A stretch of DNA of 63,036 nt from Gymnopilus junonius (taxonomy: Eukaryota > Basidiomycota > Agaricomycetes > Agaricales > Galerinaceae), in assembly GCA_015501075.1 (NCBI GenBank), contig JADNYJ010000212.1:1-63036 (forward strand), read 5' to 3'. The position numbers and the translations under genes are program-made. Positions 1 to 11,244 of the stretch are shown here, piece after piece; positions within the stretch are counted from its first letter, which is position 1; each line of letters opens with the position of its first letter. The notes beneath the pieces are model-generated. The model was not told where the DNA came from. It saw nothing but the letters and a program-made list of their open reading frames with translations, and searched no databases.

Positions 1-369
1 ATTACAAAATTTGTAGGGTACTGTATAATTAGAAATGTTTATCACTTTGTTCTAATTGGGATAACTCATTTTACACTATAATAGAACAAAAAGACTCACA
101 TTTCCATGACTTTTTTGTGATTTTCTTGATAACCAGAGCAGCTACAGACATAATTCCTATTGTACATGACCTTTAAAGTCCGGTGCACAATTTATGTGAA
201 AATGAACTTGCCAATGCTCAAGGTGGCTCTCTATGTGAAATGCATCAAATTCAGCTTGCAGGCCGCTGTTTGGTTAGAGACTGTATGAATGGAAGAGTTG
301 AGGGAACAAATGCATGTGAAACACATCAACCACAATGGCAGAATTTTAAGAAATTCAATAGCCACCAGG

Positions 370-377
370 TTGCATCT
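370..377. repeat. Left target-site duplication TTGCATCT
   Basis: Exact 8-bp direct repeat, paired with 1253-1260, bordering the hAT MITE. Confidence 0.9.
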
Positions 378-1252
378 TAGTGTTTAAAGGTCTGGTCCAG
401 TCCAGTCTTTTGACCTCGAGAGCCTTGGACCGAGACTGAGACTGGTCTTTCTTAGTTCAAAAATGCCAAAAAACTGGACCAGACTGATGTAGACCAGTCC
501 AGAGTGGTCATGAGCAGTTTTTTTATGGTCTTTGAACTGGTCTAGACTAGTTACAGTTAAGACCAGTTCGAGACTGGTTCAGGACCAGTCTTTAGAGTCT
601 TGCACTAATGAAATTTGTTTTTACAACAGTTAAATACTCTATATATTGAAATTAAAGTAGAAATGACTCAATGAATAATTGTTCAAATGCTTTGATACTT
701 TGTAATTACTTTATCACAGTTATCATTGTTCAAACGAGTTCTTGAACATAAAAAATGAACAAGTACTGACTGAATTATTGTGTATTCATGTAAAATCTTC
801 GAACTTTAATAATTCAAAAATTACTTGGTGGATACCAATACAAATATTCTCATACTTTGTAGTTAATTTCTAATTTTCAAACTAATTAAATCGCATACAA
901 AAACGTCAAATTTGAGCAAGATTTGGCAGCAGTGTATCTATATTCATCAAAATTCATCAAAATTTACGGATTTGGACATAAGATTTTTAAATCTTTTTCA
1001 AAATTTATGATTTTTGGGTCTTCGAAAGAGAATATTCAGGACTACCGATGCACAAATTTTGATACCAAAAGACCAGTTAAGACCGGTTTAAACTGGTTTT
1101 TATTGGTCTTTCTAATTTTAAAATCTTGATGGACTGTAGACTGGACTGCAGTTATGGTCTTGATCAGTCTTAATATTTTTTGGTCTTTTTCGGTTACAGT
1201 CCAGTCCAGTCTCGGTTTTTTTCCAGTCTTGTAACTGGACCTTTAAACACTA
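378..1252. mobile_element. 875-bp non-autonomous hAT-type MITE with 8-bp target duplication
   Basis: The element begins TAGTGTTTAAAGGTC and ends with the exact inverted copy GACCTTTAAACACTA apart from one internal base further in. It is flanked by the perfect direct repeat TTGCATCT at 370-377 and 1253-1260. An 8-bp duplication with termini beginning TA is typical of hAT DNA transposons. The subterminal regions are packed with repeated GGTCTGGTCCAGTC-like units, the usual place for transposase binding sites in hAT elements. No transposase frame is present. Removing it rejoins the CxC reading frame without a shift (875 plus 8 bases lost), so it landed inside coding sequence. Confidence 0.9.
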
Positions 1253-1260
1253 TTGCATCT
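1253..1260. repeat. Right target-site duplication TTGCATCT
   Basis: Exact 8-bp direct repeat, paired with 370-377, bordering the hAT MITE. Confidence 0.9.
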
Positions 1261-2676
1261 AGAGTTTATAGAATGTTACAAAGGCTTTCTGAGAATAATG
1301 CATGGCAACCTCATTGAAGAGGACATCAGGAAAACATGTTTTAGGTCTCCACTGATCTGAAAGCATGCCCACACCACAGCAACTCTGAGGTGCTCTGTCC
1401 TTCTCTCAGCTGGTCTGAGCCGCTCTCTGGCTACTTCTAGTAGCACTTCCACTCTCCTTGACAAGTATTCCAGTAGGTAAATAAAATGAATTATATTCTT
1501 TACAATTTGATACATCACTGTACATACATGACTTGTAGACTACAAAAAGCAAAAACAAAGAAGCAACAGGAGGAATATCCATGTTGCAGGGTAGGAAGAG
1601 GGATAATGGGGTAGTGGAAGGGCTGGTGTCAAGGGAATACAGTGATGAGAGGCTCGAGCTCCCGAGAAAGAAACATAACCTCACCTCCAGCCCACATTTG
1701 CAAGCGGAGGTGGAGTGGCCATGGGCTGTAGCACGAAAGCACCCAACCAAGATGCCCATGTCCAACTCGGTCTTGCAGACGAGGGTCATGGGGCATCAGC
1801 CATGACGCAACACTGCACACATCTACCCAAACTCACACACAGTGAGAGGGCAGCGACGTGGCGAGGTCAAGGGCATGCATTGGAGGTAGCGGGGTGTGAG
1901 AGTGCCTGCCACAAACCTAGTTCATCCTTTCAAATGAACTAGGAGCAGGGGGGCAGCCGAGTGTAACCCTCGAGCATGCAGCCCACTCTCTCAGCTTGGT
2001 GACAAGCCGAGAGGATGGGGCAGTGGTGACAGCAGTGGCGACGATGGCCACTGGGTGCCAGAGGGCCAAGCAGCCACCTCTGGCTCACTCTTCAATGTGA
2101 GGAAGGTGGGGTCAGTGCTGTCGAAAGAGCATCAGTGGGCCGAGGTCGGATCTCCACCATGCCTCGTGCTCATCTTCCCAACTGAAGAGGGGGGGAAGCT
2201 GGCAGTGGCGGCATTGGGCTGGGTCGTAGAGGCGAAGTAACCCACCTCCGACTCGCTCTTCCTCCTGAGGGAGATGGGGGTAGGGTTGTTGAAATGAAAG
2301 GGAAAAATCTGCCCCGTCTCGCTTTTGCATAGTGAGGGGGCAGAGGCGGCGCCAGGGAAAGGGTATAAGCAAATCTAAAGAAAAAGAAACAAAATCTGTT
2401 AGTAGAATATATGAAATAAGAAAAGATAACAAAAGACAAAGGGCATACACGCGTTCCGTGCATGTACACCCTTGTATGCACCTGATGGGCCTCCCACACC
2501 ATGGGTCCCCCTGTGTGAGCCCTACCCCATGCCTATCTTGAAGGAGCCCACATCCTCATTGGAGGGAGGGGTGAGAGCGGTGGCAGAGAGGGAAGAGGAG
2601 GAGAGTGGGGGTCGAGTGAAAGAGAGAGAGCGGGATCAACGACGGACAGGCCGTTGATCTCGTTCGGAGTTTGCCA

Positions 2677-2696
2677 GTCAGCCTATATAGGCTGAC
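2677..2696. repeat. Perfect 20-bp palindrome with central TATATA
   Basis: GTCAGCCTATATAGGCTGAC is its own reverse complement. It lies about 20 bp after a smaller inverted repeat (GATCAACG...CGTTGATC, about 2634-2661). The TATATA core could also act as a TATA box for a nearby promoter. Confidence 0.85.
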
Positions 2697-2756
2697 CTCT
2701 CACCCCAAATGCAGCTATGGCGTCGACCCCCCTTCTCCCAGCAAACACGAATCCCC

Positions 2757-2773
2757 GTCGCATTGAATGCGAC
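2757..2773. repeat. Short hairpin GTCGCATT-G-AATGCGAC
   Basis: Perfect 8-bp arms around one base; first of three hairpins in a row before position 2905. Confidence 0.8.
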
Positions 2774-2803
2774 GTGTGATTGTGTTTGTTGAACGGAGGA
2801 GAA

Positions 2804-2851
2804 GTGGGAAAGTGCAAATGCAAAGTCGACTTTGCATTTGCACTTTCCCAC
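2804..2851. repeat. Perfect 48-bp palindrome
   Basis: A 21-base arm starting GTGGGAAAGTGCAAATGC is followed by the self-complementary centre GTCGAC and then the exact reverse complement of the arm. There is no spacer and no mismatch, so it could extrude as a cruciform. No coding frame explains it. Confidence 0.95.
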
Positions 2852-2870
2852 ATGTCACATGATGACCATC

Positions 2871-2905
2871 AACAGAAGTTCGAACTGCACGTTTGAACTT
2901 CTGTT
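2871..2905. repeat. Hairpin with 15-bp arms
   Basis: AACAGAAGTTCGAAC, a 5-base loop, then GTTTGAACTTCTGTT; one mismatch that would be a G-T wobble pair. It follows the 48-bp palindrome after 19 bases. Confidence 0.85.
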
Positions 2906-3084
2906 GTCTTTATACCACCACCCCCTTCTCCTCTTCCCTCTCTCGCTTCCCCTCTACCTCTGCTGCCGGCTCTGGCATCCACGTTAACTCGTGGGGCCAG
3001 TATTGGCTGGCCATCCTTCACACTGCAGATGCATGGTGTGACGTGGCAGCGGCCAACGCCGCTTCATCCAACACAGCTGGCCAA

Positions 3085-3870
3085 GGTACGTGCCCCACCC
3101 CCTCCCTTTTTTTAAAAAAAATTCTCATTAACTATTCGTCTGCGTAGGGATACCCGCCCACGCTGTGCGTCAACACCACCTCCTCCTTCCATGTCTTCTA
3201 GGATGTGTCTACCCCTGCCCTCTCATATGCCACACCACCACACCACCCTCCGCATTGGTGTAGACGCCTACAAGCCCGTCGATGGGCTGATCGCCGCAGG
3301 GCCCACGTCGTGACGTGGCTGCTGCTGCTGCCGCTTCACGCGCCCCCCTGGCACCCATAAGTCCCTCCCTCCCTTTCTCGTTTACTCTAGCACTAACAAA
3401 CCCCTTCAACAGTATGTTCTGAGCTCCGTGGGTGGCAATGCACCTCGACGGCAGTGCTCGGCTGCCACCACCATCACATGCATATCTCCTGCAGAACCCA
3501 TTGCCACCTCGTCGCTGCCTCATCCTCCTGTGTCAGCATTTACACCCATGCTGGAGTCATGGACGCCATTCTGGTTGTCAGCTCTACATTACCGGGCATG
3601 GCCTGTGATGTGATAGCTGCCTCTGCTGCTCTCTGCAGCCTTGCTAACCCAGGTATGCCCCTTCCCTTTTCTTGTCTATTGTGTAGCACTAACAACTTAA
3701 CAGAGAAGGCCTTGATCATCCTTGACCAATGGGTCATGCAACCCAGATTTGCTAAGGTATGCCCCTCTTGCCTTTCTTTTCTTTCTAGTGCTAACCAGCT
3801 CCTTTGATAGGGTGTCCTGCTTGTCTTCCCATTGTCATGCTGCATTGTGCTAAAGGTATGTCATCATTGC
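3085..3870 (+). repeat. Repeated intron-like units (GTRYGCCCC...CTAGCACTAAC...AG)
   Basis: Near-copies of one pattern recur at about 3085, 3355-3415, 3652-3703 and 3753-3808: a GT(A/G)TGCCCC-like donor, a CCCTTTCTTTTC tract, a CACTAAC or TGCTAAC branch-like site and an AACAG or ATAG end. Between them lie short open segments that also resemble each other (for example 2960-3085 and 3545-3650). The reading suggests a gene that grew by duplicating exon-plus-intron units, now decayed. Confidence 0.5.
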
Positions 3871-5152
3871 TGTCCCTTATTAGCCCTTTCTAATCAAGCT
3901 TTTCATTCATTATAGGTCTTTATTTCTGTATGGGGAGAGGAGAAGGGGAGATCATGCTGTTTTGCCAGTAGTTAGAATTGATTGCCCTTGTCTGTACATA
4001 CCCCATGTACCCCTTATGTAGTCTATATATCCATTTTGAACTTCTTATTTGTCTTTCATGAGTTAATTAAGGCTTCAATCCAAAGTATCCCAGCCAAAAG
4101 CTGACTTCTGAGACACTCACAGGCATTTGCATAGAAAGTCAGAGTAGCCCAGAGCAAAGGCTGCTTTGGACCATGGTCAAGACTTTGCTCTGTGCACTCT
4201 GAGTCTGATTGGTGCTCTTGTGGCTCTGAGGTTCTCTGAACAACTCTGGCCATCTTCTCACTTCTCTCTCCCCACCTCAGAGCCAAGACCCTTTTTCCTG
4301 ATGGACCAAATCCTCAAAGACATGAGGATCCAAGTACAGACCCACCTCTAGTAAAGAACTACTTCAGTCCTGGCTGATATTATTGTGTTGAGACAATATG
4401 CACTCCTTGTGGTGTTGTGAAAGCATGGACCAAATTTGCAAGGTCTGAATCAACCACAAATATCTTGAACTTCCTTGGATCAGTTTATCCAACTGAGGAG
4501 TCATGACCTGACTATATATGTATTGATAAAGGCTGTCAAGTACTTGCAACTGCAGTTACCAATGGCAGCTGGGAGGTTTGGAAAAAAACAACCCATATCA
4601 TTGTTGATTCATATCATTATATCAACCATCATGTCAAAGATTACCTTTGTTGGAAATACTGCAATCCTTCTCCAGGTGATGGATCAGCTCCTAACTTGGT
4701 GGTTATTGCATTTGATAAAAATGGACAGCCTTATGGAAAATGAGCATTTAATACTCAGGTATTTATTCATCATATATTAAATAAAATCTGACTAAAAATA
4801 ATTTACCAAGGTCTGTGAACAACTTAACTCATGGCTTGCAGGATTCCAATCAATCTTAAAGAGAATGACACCAGGGAACTTCAACTGGTTTTTGCATGCC
4901 ATGCTGTTTTATCATACAAAATATGTTCTCCAGAAACAGAAATTCAAGAAACAGAACCAAACAGAAGATGAAGCAGAAGAAGATGAAAACCTTGACCTAG
5001 ATGAAGGAAATGCAGATGACTTTGAATTAGATAAAGATAATGATGATGATGACTGAGTAATATAGTAAAAGGTAAAAGAAGTATACAATAGTGTATAGTG
5101 ATTATATTATAATTTAAAAGTAGTCTTTAGTCAGGTGTGATCAATTTTATTC

Positions 5153-5345
5153 CTTATTCCACTCATATTCCATAGCCATTCCACAGGAATAGAGTTGAAT
5201 TAGACATTTTTCTCCTAAATATACATTCCAGTCCTATTCTGGTCTCTTTCTGCCAGATTCCAGTGCCATCCCACTGGATTCCAGTACTATTCCTGTGGAT
5301 TCCAGTGCTATTCCAGTGGAACAGAAGCATTCCATGTGGAATAAG
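5153..5345. mobile_element. Possible 193-bp MITE with ATTCCAGTGG-type repeats
   Basis: The inverted ends CTTATTCCAC (5153-5162) and GTGGAATAAG (5336-5345) enclose several copies of ATTCCAGT(G/A)CTATTCC-like units. No target duplication was found. It sits just before the point where recognisable Helitron sequence starts. Confidence 0.45.
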
Positions 5346-5419
5346 TGGGGCACAGTGAAGTACTGGTTTATTGTCAGGTACTGCAATAAAGTTGGTCATA
5401 ATCTATGTAATGGATTATA

Positions 5420-8400
5420 TAGTCAAACAGTCCCTGAAGTCCCATCACATTTTTTTACTGCCTATGATGTCTTAAAATGAGATAAAGAAGATGAGGAGAT
5501 AACAGATGCATTACACAGAGCAAGAAGGACTCTTATGAAAATAGTAAATACATTATCTACCAAACTGGAAATAGGAAGTCCTATGGCATCCCTGTACCTT
5601 CTTGGGAATCCAGATTACTATGCCTCACACTCTTTTGTACCTTTTCATTGGAGACCTTTCATCAAAACAGTCATGAAAGAGTACAAAAACCATGACAAAG
5701 TTCAAATGGGATCACCAGAGTCAGATACTGATGAAGATGTGATGGAGCATCTAAAAATTGGACTGAATGACCACAAACATTATGAAAAATCTAATGTGCA
5801 TGACTACATCTATTGACCCTCAAAATACACTAATATCACTCTGTGGAGTTGGATTCAAGAATACACCATAAAGAAGAGATCTCCAAAGGAAGTGGCTATT
5901 ATGAGGTATCTAATGAACAACTGCACCTCAACATTATCATCATCAATGGAAGATTCATCAGATATTGATGTAAATGTATTGTCCCTTGTCTCAAATAAGA
6001 TTGTTGAGCTCTTGGATGATCAGAAGCAAGCTATGCTGAGCAGCAACTTAGCTCAATCATTTTTGTTTGATCACCCTCTTTTCTACACACACTATCCTGT
6101 ATTCAACAGCACAGTTATTTGGTCCAACATTCCAAATATTCTTGGCAGTGGATTGCCCAGGGGCAGACCTAGGAGATCACAAATTTTACTGTGTGATGAT
6201 GTTATCACTTTTTAAACCATAGAGATATTGCCACCATCTTTTAAGAGTTGGAAAAAAATGGACAGAAGCTTTCAACAAACATGACTTTTCTCATGTGCAA
6301 AAGTGTCTTATGCAGAATTTTAACTTATGATATGAATGTTTAGACACCCAGGATGACTTCACTACAAAATGCAAAGCAGCCCAAGCTAGTGGATTTCTGT
6401 CACATTCAATAAACTACAATGGAGGTTCTGAGACTGATGATACTGACATCAAGGATACACTCTTAGTTGAAAAGTCCAAGAAATTAGATGAAAGTTTGAG
6501 AGAAGCATTCAAAAGACATTCATCTTCCTTTGTCAAAAGCATTCATTGCCACTTTGAAATAGATTGCATGTTGCAGAAATTGGGTCTAAAACCATCCATG
6601 AATGGTAATAATAAACAGGGAATGCATGGTCATACATCTGGTGAGGATTTTGTTAAACCCTCAATGCATAGAACACCTTTGGCTTGGAAAGGGATTGTGA
6701 AGTCTATGCAAGACAATATAATCAATCAACTATGTATTGAATGTACTCAGAATAAATACATACTAAATGGCTTGCCCATTGAGGCTGCAAATTTCATGGG
6801 TCAACAACTTCACATCTTAAATCAAAGGTATTTTCTCCATGATTATCAGGCATGGACCACAGAAGCTCAGAAGTTCATAGATAATGTGTCAAGTGTCCAA
6901 CAACTTAACAAGGAACAGGATAGAGCATTTCATATGATTGCAAATCATGCTTTGTCCTTAGCTCCTGAACAACTGAAGATGTACATCAGTGGAATGGCTG
7001 GCATGGGTAAATCTCAGGTTGTGCATGCACTCAAGGTGCTGTTTCAGCTAAGAAAGGAAGAAAGCCAGTATGTAATTATGGCTCCAACCAGGATGACCTC
7101 AACGGACTTGGAATCAGAGATTATAGTGATGATTCACAATGATGCAATGATCAAATGTCACTCCAAGCTGCTCAGGAATGACTAAGGGGGGTAGAATATA
7201 TCATATTTGATGAACTCTCTATGGTCCCATGCCATGACTTCTTTAAGATTAGCACCCAATTCTGTGAGATTAAGAACAACCATGAGGAAATTTTTGGAGG
7301 ATTGAATGTTATAGTTTTAGGAAATTTTGCTCAATTAAGTCCTGTGTATGGTAAATCCCTCTATAATGGTACTGTAATGCAAATGCCCACTCATCCTACT
7401 CTGAGAGACCAGGAAGGGTTTTTGGGTTGAGCAATTTGGCATCAATTCACCACAGTGGTTATGCTTGTACAAAACATGCATCAACTTCAGCAATCTGAAT
7501 GTGATGCCCAATTTAGGCAATGCTTGACAAACATGAGATACAGTGCATGTACAGAGGCTGACCTCCAATTCCTTGATACACCAATGATTGACTGTCAAGG
7601 TGATCCATCTAAAACCATTTATGAATATTGAAATTGCACAGTAATTACATGATTTAACAGTCAGAAAGATAGATACAGCAAGTTGGGTGTTATTTGCTTT
7701 GCCCAGGAAATGGGAGAGTGATTATATCACTTTTATTCTGAAGATTCACTTGCAACTTATGACATTGAAAATAAAAAGAGGAAGAAATCCAAAAAATCCA
7801 AGATGCTCATTTTATCTCAAGAAACTCAAGAACATCTATGGTCCCTTCCTTCATCTGCCAATGAAAAGCACATAGCAGGTAAACTTTCCTTGTGTCATGG
7901 TCTACCTGTTATAATAAGAAATAATGATGCAACTGAGCTGTGTATAACTAAAGGCCAACCTGCTACTATAGTGGGATGGGAATCAAGGACTTTACCCTGC
8001 AGTAAACAGGCCTTGAATACTTTGTTTATAAGACTGATTGATCCACCTCATAATGTACAATTTGATGGACTGCCAGAAAACATTGTACCTATGCCCACTC
8101 AAGTAACTTCTTCATTATTGATAAAAACTCCTAATGGTGCAGAATTAACTATAAAATGCACACAGGTTCCTGTTCTTCTATATTTTGCTATGACAGACTA
8201 TGCTTCCCAAGGCAAAACAAGAACCAAAAATCCTGTCAACATCCACCACAGCTTCAGTAATCAAGCAGTATATACTGCATTATCTAGAAGTTCCACAGCA
8301 GATGGGATGATTATTCTCAATGGATATGACTCAAAAAAAATCATTGGTGGTATGTCAGGATACCTTCATCAAGAGTTTAGGGAACTTGAAGCCCTCAATA

Positions 8401-9537
8401 AACTGACAGAACTACGATTCTTCAAGGTAATTCCTGAAAAGGCATTGACACTACTGCAGAGTACATCATTAATGAATTATAACCAGTATAAGAAAAATAT
8501 CCTGTCACTACAGATTCAAGTTCATGCAGCACTTAAATTAGGTCCTCTCAGGGATGTACCTATTGCAGAAGAGTGTGATACTGCAAAAGATATTGAACTG
8601 AACATGCACATGTATAAAGAATACATTTGTAAAAACTCTAAGTCTAAAAAGCAATCAAAGAAATCCAAACCAAATGTAAGTATCACAAGAGATTTGCCTG
8701 AAACTCCATGGTTGTCCAAGCCTGTAACAGAGCAAGTGGTCAGTCCTAGTTGGGATAGTGTCAACTATAGCTGTGGGTACAATGCTATGATATTTATCCT
8801 GTTAAATGTATGGCATGAATTGTCCAATACCACCAAGGCAGAATGGAAAAATATGTTGCAAATCATGCACACTCTTGTTCAAACTTTTGAAGCACATCCT
8901 GGAAATCCTGATATTTCTTGAAACATCATGTGCAACTTCCTTCACAATTTTGATCCAGCTCAATTTGCATTAGGTCACAAAGGTGTCAATATTGAGAATC
9001 TTCTAAAAGCCACCTTTGGGGGAAATGCAGAACACTCCTTATCATATCTTACCTGCAAGACATGCCATGCAATTGATGTCATGCCATATTTTTGTTTAAG
9101 TTCTGTCATGTTTCTTATGCAGCCAACTAGTTACATACTAAACTCACTGCAACAGCAGTTGATCAATCATACCAATAATCAATGCATATGCTCCAACTGC
9201 TTCCATAATGGTGTCCAAAACACCATGGATCATAAACAATTCATGGCAACCCCTCCTCCATTTATATTCATCCCACTGCATTATAGCAGAATGTTACTCA
9301 ACATGGAAATAATTTTGTAAGAAAATGTAATTGAGTATGAGCTAAAGGGTATGATATATCATGGATCATTTCATTTCACTGCAATCTTTCTTGATAATAA
9401 GAAAAATCTGTGGTACCATGATGGCATGTTCAGCAAACAAGCTATAAACATATCACTTGAAGAACACATTCTCAAATTCCCAACCTGGTATAAAGGGAAA
9501 CAGCAAGCAGTGGCAATGTATGCAAGGAAGGGATAAT
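5420..9537 (+). pseudogene. 5'-truncated, frame-broken Helitron protein (copy 1)
   Basis: This is a degenerate relative of the Helitron protein at 13882-20511. Recognisable parts in order: MASLYLLGNPDYYASHSFVP (5580-5640); a segment at 6496-7185 with Walker A GMAGMGKS; FDELSM-like Walker B (about 7208) and GNFAQLSP (about 7320); the helicase C-terminal part at 7803-8921 with MTDYASQGKT and TALSRSS; then a cysteine-peptidase-like C-terminus with NYSCGYNAM (about 8766), FHFTAIF (about 9370) and LWYHDGM (about 9409). The DUF6570 region and HUH endonuclease are missing. Frameshifts and stops break the frame at about 5818, 6213, 7183, 7428, 8919 and 9318. CpG is nearly absent: one in about 630 bases at 7801-8430. 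Confidence 0.8.
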
Positions 9538-9940
9538 TTAGCAATCCAGGTGTCTAACCTTCCAGAAGGTTTCTCACACTACACAGATATGGATGGTAAT
9601 AGTAAATGCCTTCCTAAGTACAGCCACCTGATTGTTCTGTATTTTTAACCTCTGTGCTTATCTGTCTCCATGACCATGAAGTGCCCATTGCAGTTTCCAG
9701 TGGCCAATGTTTAATGACACTACACTATAGTTTAATAGCAAATATACTTTTCCTATTAATAGCATATATCAACTTCTTAACTACTTTGCTATTACTGTGA
9801 TGATTACATGTTCACAACACATCCATTCTTCATTTATCACATCCTTGCATATTCTTACTCTCCTTGCATCAATTTGTGGCACCCTTAGCAGCCATGCTAT
9901 TACCCTTTCAATATACCAGTCTTAAGTTTTACATCTTGAA

Positions 9941-10330
9941 GTCAGAGTTTACATGAATTCTGAAGTCAGATATCAATATACTCCAGAATATGATTAAATC
10001 AAAAGCAATTGCTGTTCGGATTGAGCTAGACAAAGCTGGGAAATATAAGAAGGTGGTTGTTGTCATTACATGGTAAGTATTGTTAATTATATTGCAATGT
10101 GATTGCTGACTTACACCCAAGGTCAGAGTATGATTCATCTGCAACCAATGTAAAGCCCCATTACACTGGTTATGTTTTCTGCAAAGGAAAGTACACTGGT
10201 GGAGTACACATCTACAAGTTGGGTGTACCTAACTTCATGCCTATGGAATTCAAACATCATGGGAGCTGGTGAAAATGGAATCTACATGATGTTCTGCAGT
10301 GGTCCTTCCATATTGCCTAATGTCCAAATC
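9941..10330 (+). pseudogene. Fragment of an unidentified conserved protein
   Basis: A frame at 9990-10073 reads KAIAVRIELDKAGKYKKVVV and is followed by GTAAGT. After an intron-like gap a frame at about 10110-10330 contains YTGYVFCKGKYTGGVHIYKL followed by GVPNFMPMEFKHHGSW, a stop, then NLHDVLQWSFHI. The pattern looks protein-like and evolutionarily constrained, but I cannot name the family. Stops and missing ends make it a fragment. Confidence 0.35.
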
Positions 10331-10389
10331 TTCAAATATACTTTGGTAAGCCCATATCATTTGTATTCCCTTGTATAAGATCTAACTGA

Positions 10390-11235
10390 GAACAGGATCA
10401 CATATCCTTTTCTTGATACCCTGTAAATTTTGATTGCATATTGTATTTATTCTGAAAATCTGCATGCCTGGCAGCAACACTATATACTGGAAATTATCAC
10501 TTAATACATGCATCTTCTTTATTCATTGCCAGTACATACATTGTTACCTATAGCTGGTCACTCTATCTAATCTTGGAATTTTGCTATTAACTATTAAATA
10601 ATATCTAACTTGGCAATTACTGGGCCTCATATCTGCCATGTGCAGCACTGGCTGCAAACCAAGTTCTGTGTTGGACATGCATTGAGATGAGTCTTTGTTG
10701 GGTATTTGAGGACAATGAAAGTTGTAAGACAGTAGGTGAAAAAATGCATAAATGATTTCAGAGACAAACAATTGTAAATAGTAGGGGTCCAAATGAGCAT
10801 AAATCACATTTTTGATGGCTGGTTATGATGCTTTTACATAAGTAAAACATTGTTCTTTTAGAGGATGTTCTTGTAATGCTCTGTGATCCCGCAGCATCTC
10901 AACATGTCTGCAATCAGGACAATGGCGTGCTTGTTCAGCTTGGTCCAGCTCTGCAGTCAAGCCGATGGCATGCTTGTCCAACTTTATCCGGCATATTCTT
11001 CTGCCATGTTGTCTTTTTCTTCAACAAACCATTGGTTCTTGTCATGTCAGTATTCTGTGTTTGTTGTTAAATTTCACTGCTGTGAAACTTATTTTGTATG
11101 TATAAATATTAATAGGCTTCTTTGGTGGAAATATCTTTTTGTAAGATGGCTGTGAATGGAGCCCTTGTGTAAGGTGGTTATATTTAGATTCAGATTATTT
11201 TTAAATGTTGCATCTTGTCCACTGATATAAGCAGC
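10390..11235. other. AT-rich stretch without a recognisable gene
   Basis: Nothing convincing is seen except an imperfect tandem duplication near 10890-10990 (TGGCGTGCTTGTTCAGCTT versus TGGCATGCTTGTCCAACTT). The part at about 11150-11245 resembles 12200-12310 (TATTTAGATT..., CAGCA..CCTCTGCCAC), so it belongs to a dispersed repeat. Confidence 0.4.
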
Positions 11236-11244
11236 ATCCCTCTG

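Larger units (their letters stand above)
1340..4370. other. GC-richer repeat block apparently inserted in the CxC pseudogene
   Basis: This 3-kb stretch contains no protein I recognise. It differs in composition from the AT-rich, CpG-poor CxC gene on either side: CpG is present and C- or G-rich runs are common, especially at 1.6-3.6 kb. It contains internally repeated segments (near 2070-2240 and 2240-2350, both with ACCTC(T/C)GGCTCaCTCTTC-like starts), the palindrome cluster at 2643-2905, and repeated intron-like units at about 3085-3860. No terminal repeats or target duplication were found, so its limits and class are unknown. It could be a degenerate LTR or other element, or a captured multi-exon gene fragment. 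Confidence 0.4.
183..5056 (+). pseudogene. Decayed CxC (KDZ transposon-associated) cysteine-cluster protein gene
   Basis: Family members are cysteine-cluster proteins linked to Kyakuja/Dileera/Zisupton (KDZ) transposons; their molecular role is unknown to me. The first piece (183-377, resuming at 1261) has a Cys/His pattern with CLVRDCMNGRVEGTNACETH. Later pieces read in order: a CGVVKAW segment with ARSESTTNILNFLGSVYP (about 4390-4500), IIVDSYHYINHHVKDYLC followed by WKYCNPSPGDGSAPNLVV (about 4600-4710), AFNTQ (ending about 4758), then, after an intron-like gap, CEQLNSWLAGFQSILKRMT-like sequence and an acidic tail ending at 5056. In-frame TGA codons at 4504-4506 and 4741-4743 sit where family members are expected to have Arg (CGA to TGA). 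The gene is also split by an inserted MITE (378-1252) and probably by the block at about 1.34-4.37 kb. Family assignment rests on remembered conserved motifs; exon limits are approximate. Confidence 0.72.

Noticed and set aside
1406..1820. Overlapping minus-strand open frames of 60-130 codons
   Set aside because: Low-complexity Ser/Leu-rich translations in a repeat-rich block, overlapping each other on both strands, with no recognisable domain or splice context.
2112..2657. Several overlapping ORFs on both strands
   Set aside because: They arise from purine/pyrimidine-biased repeats; no start context or conserved motif.
5163..5399. Minus-strand 78-codon frame with HWNSTGIHRNSTGIQ repeats
   Set aside because: The repeats come from the ATTCCAGTGG DNA units of a MITE-like element, not from a protein.
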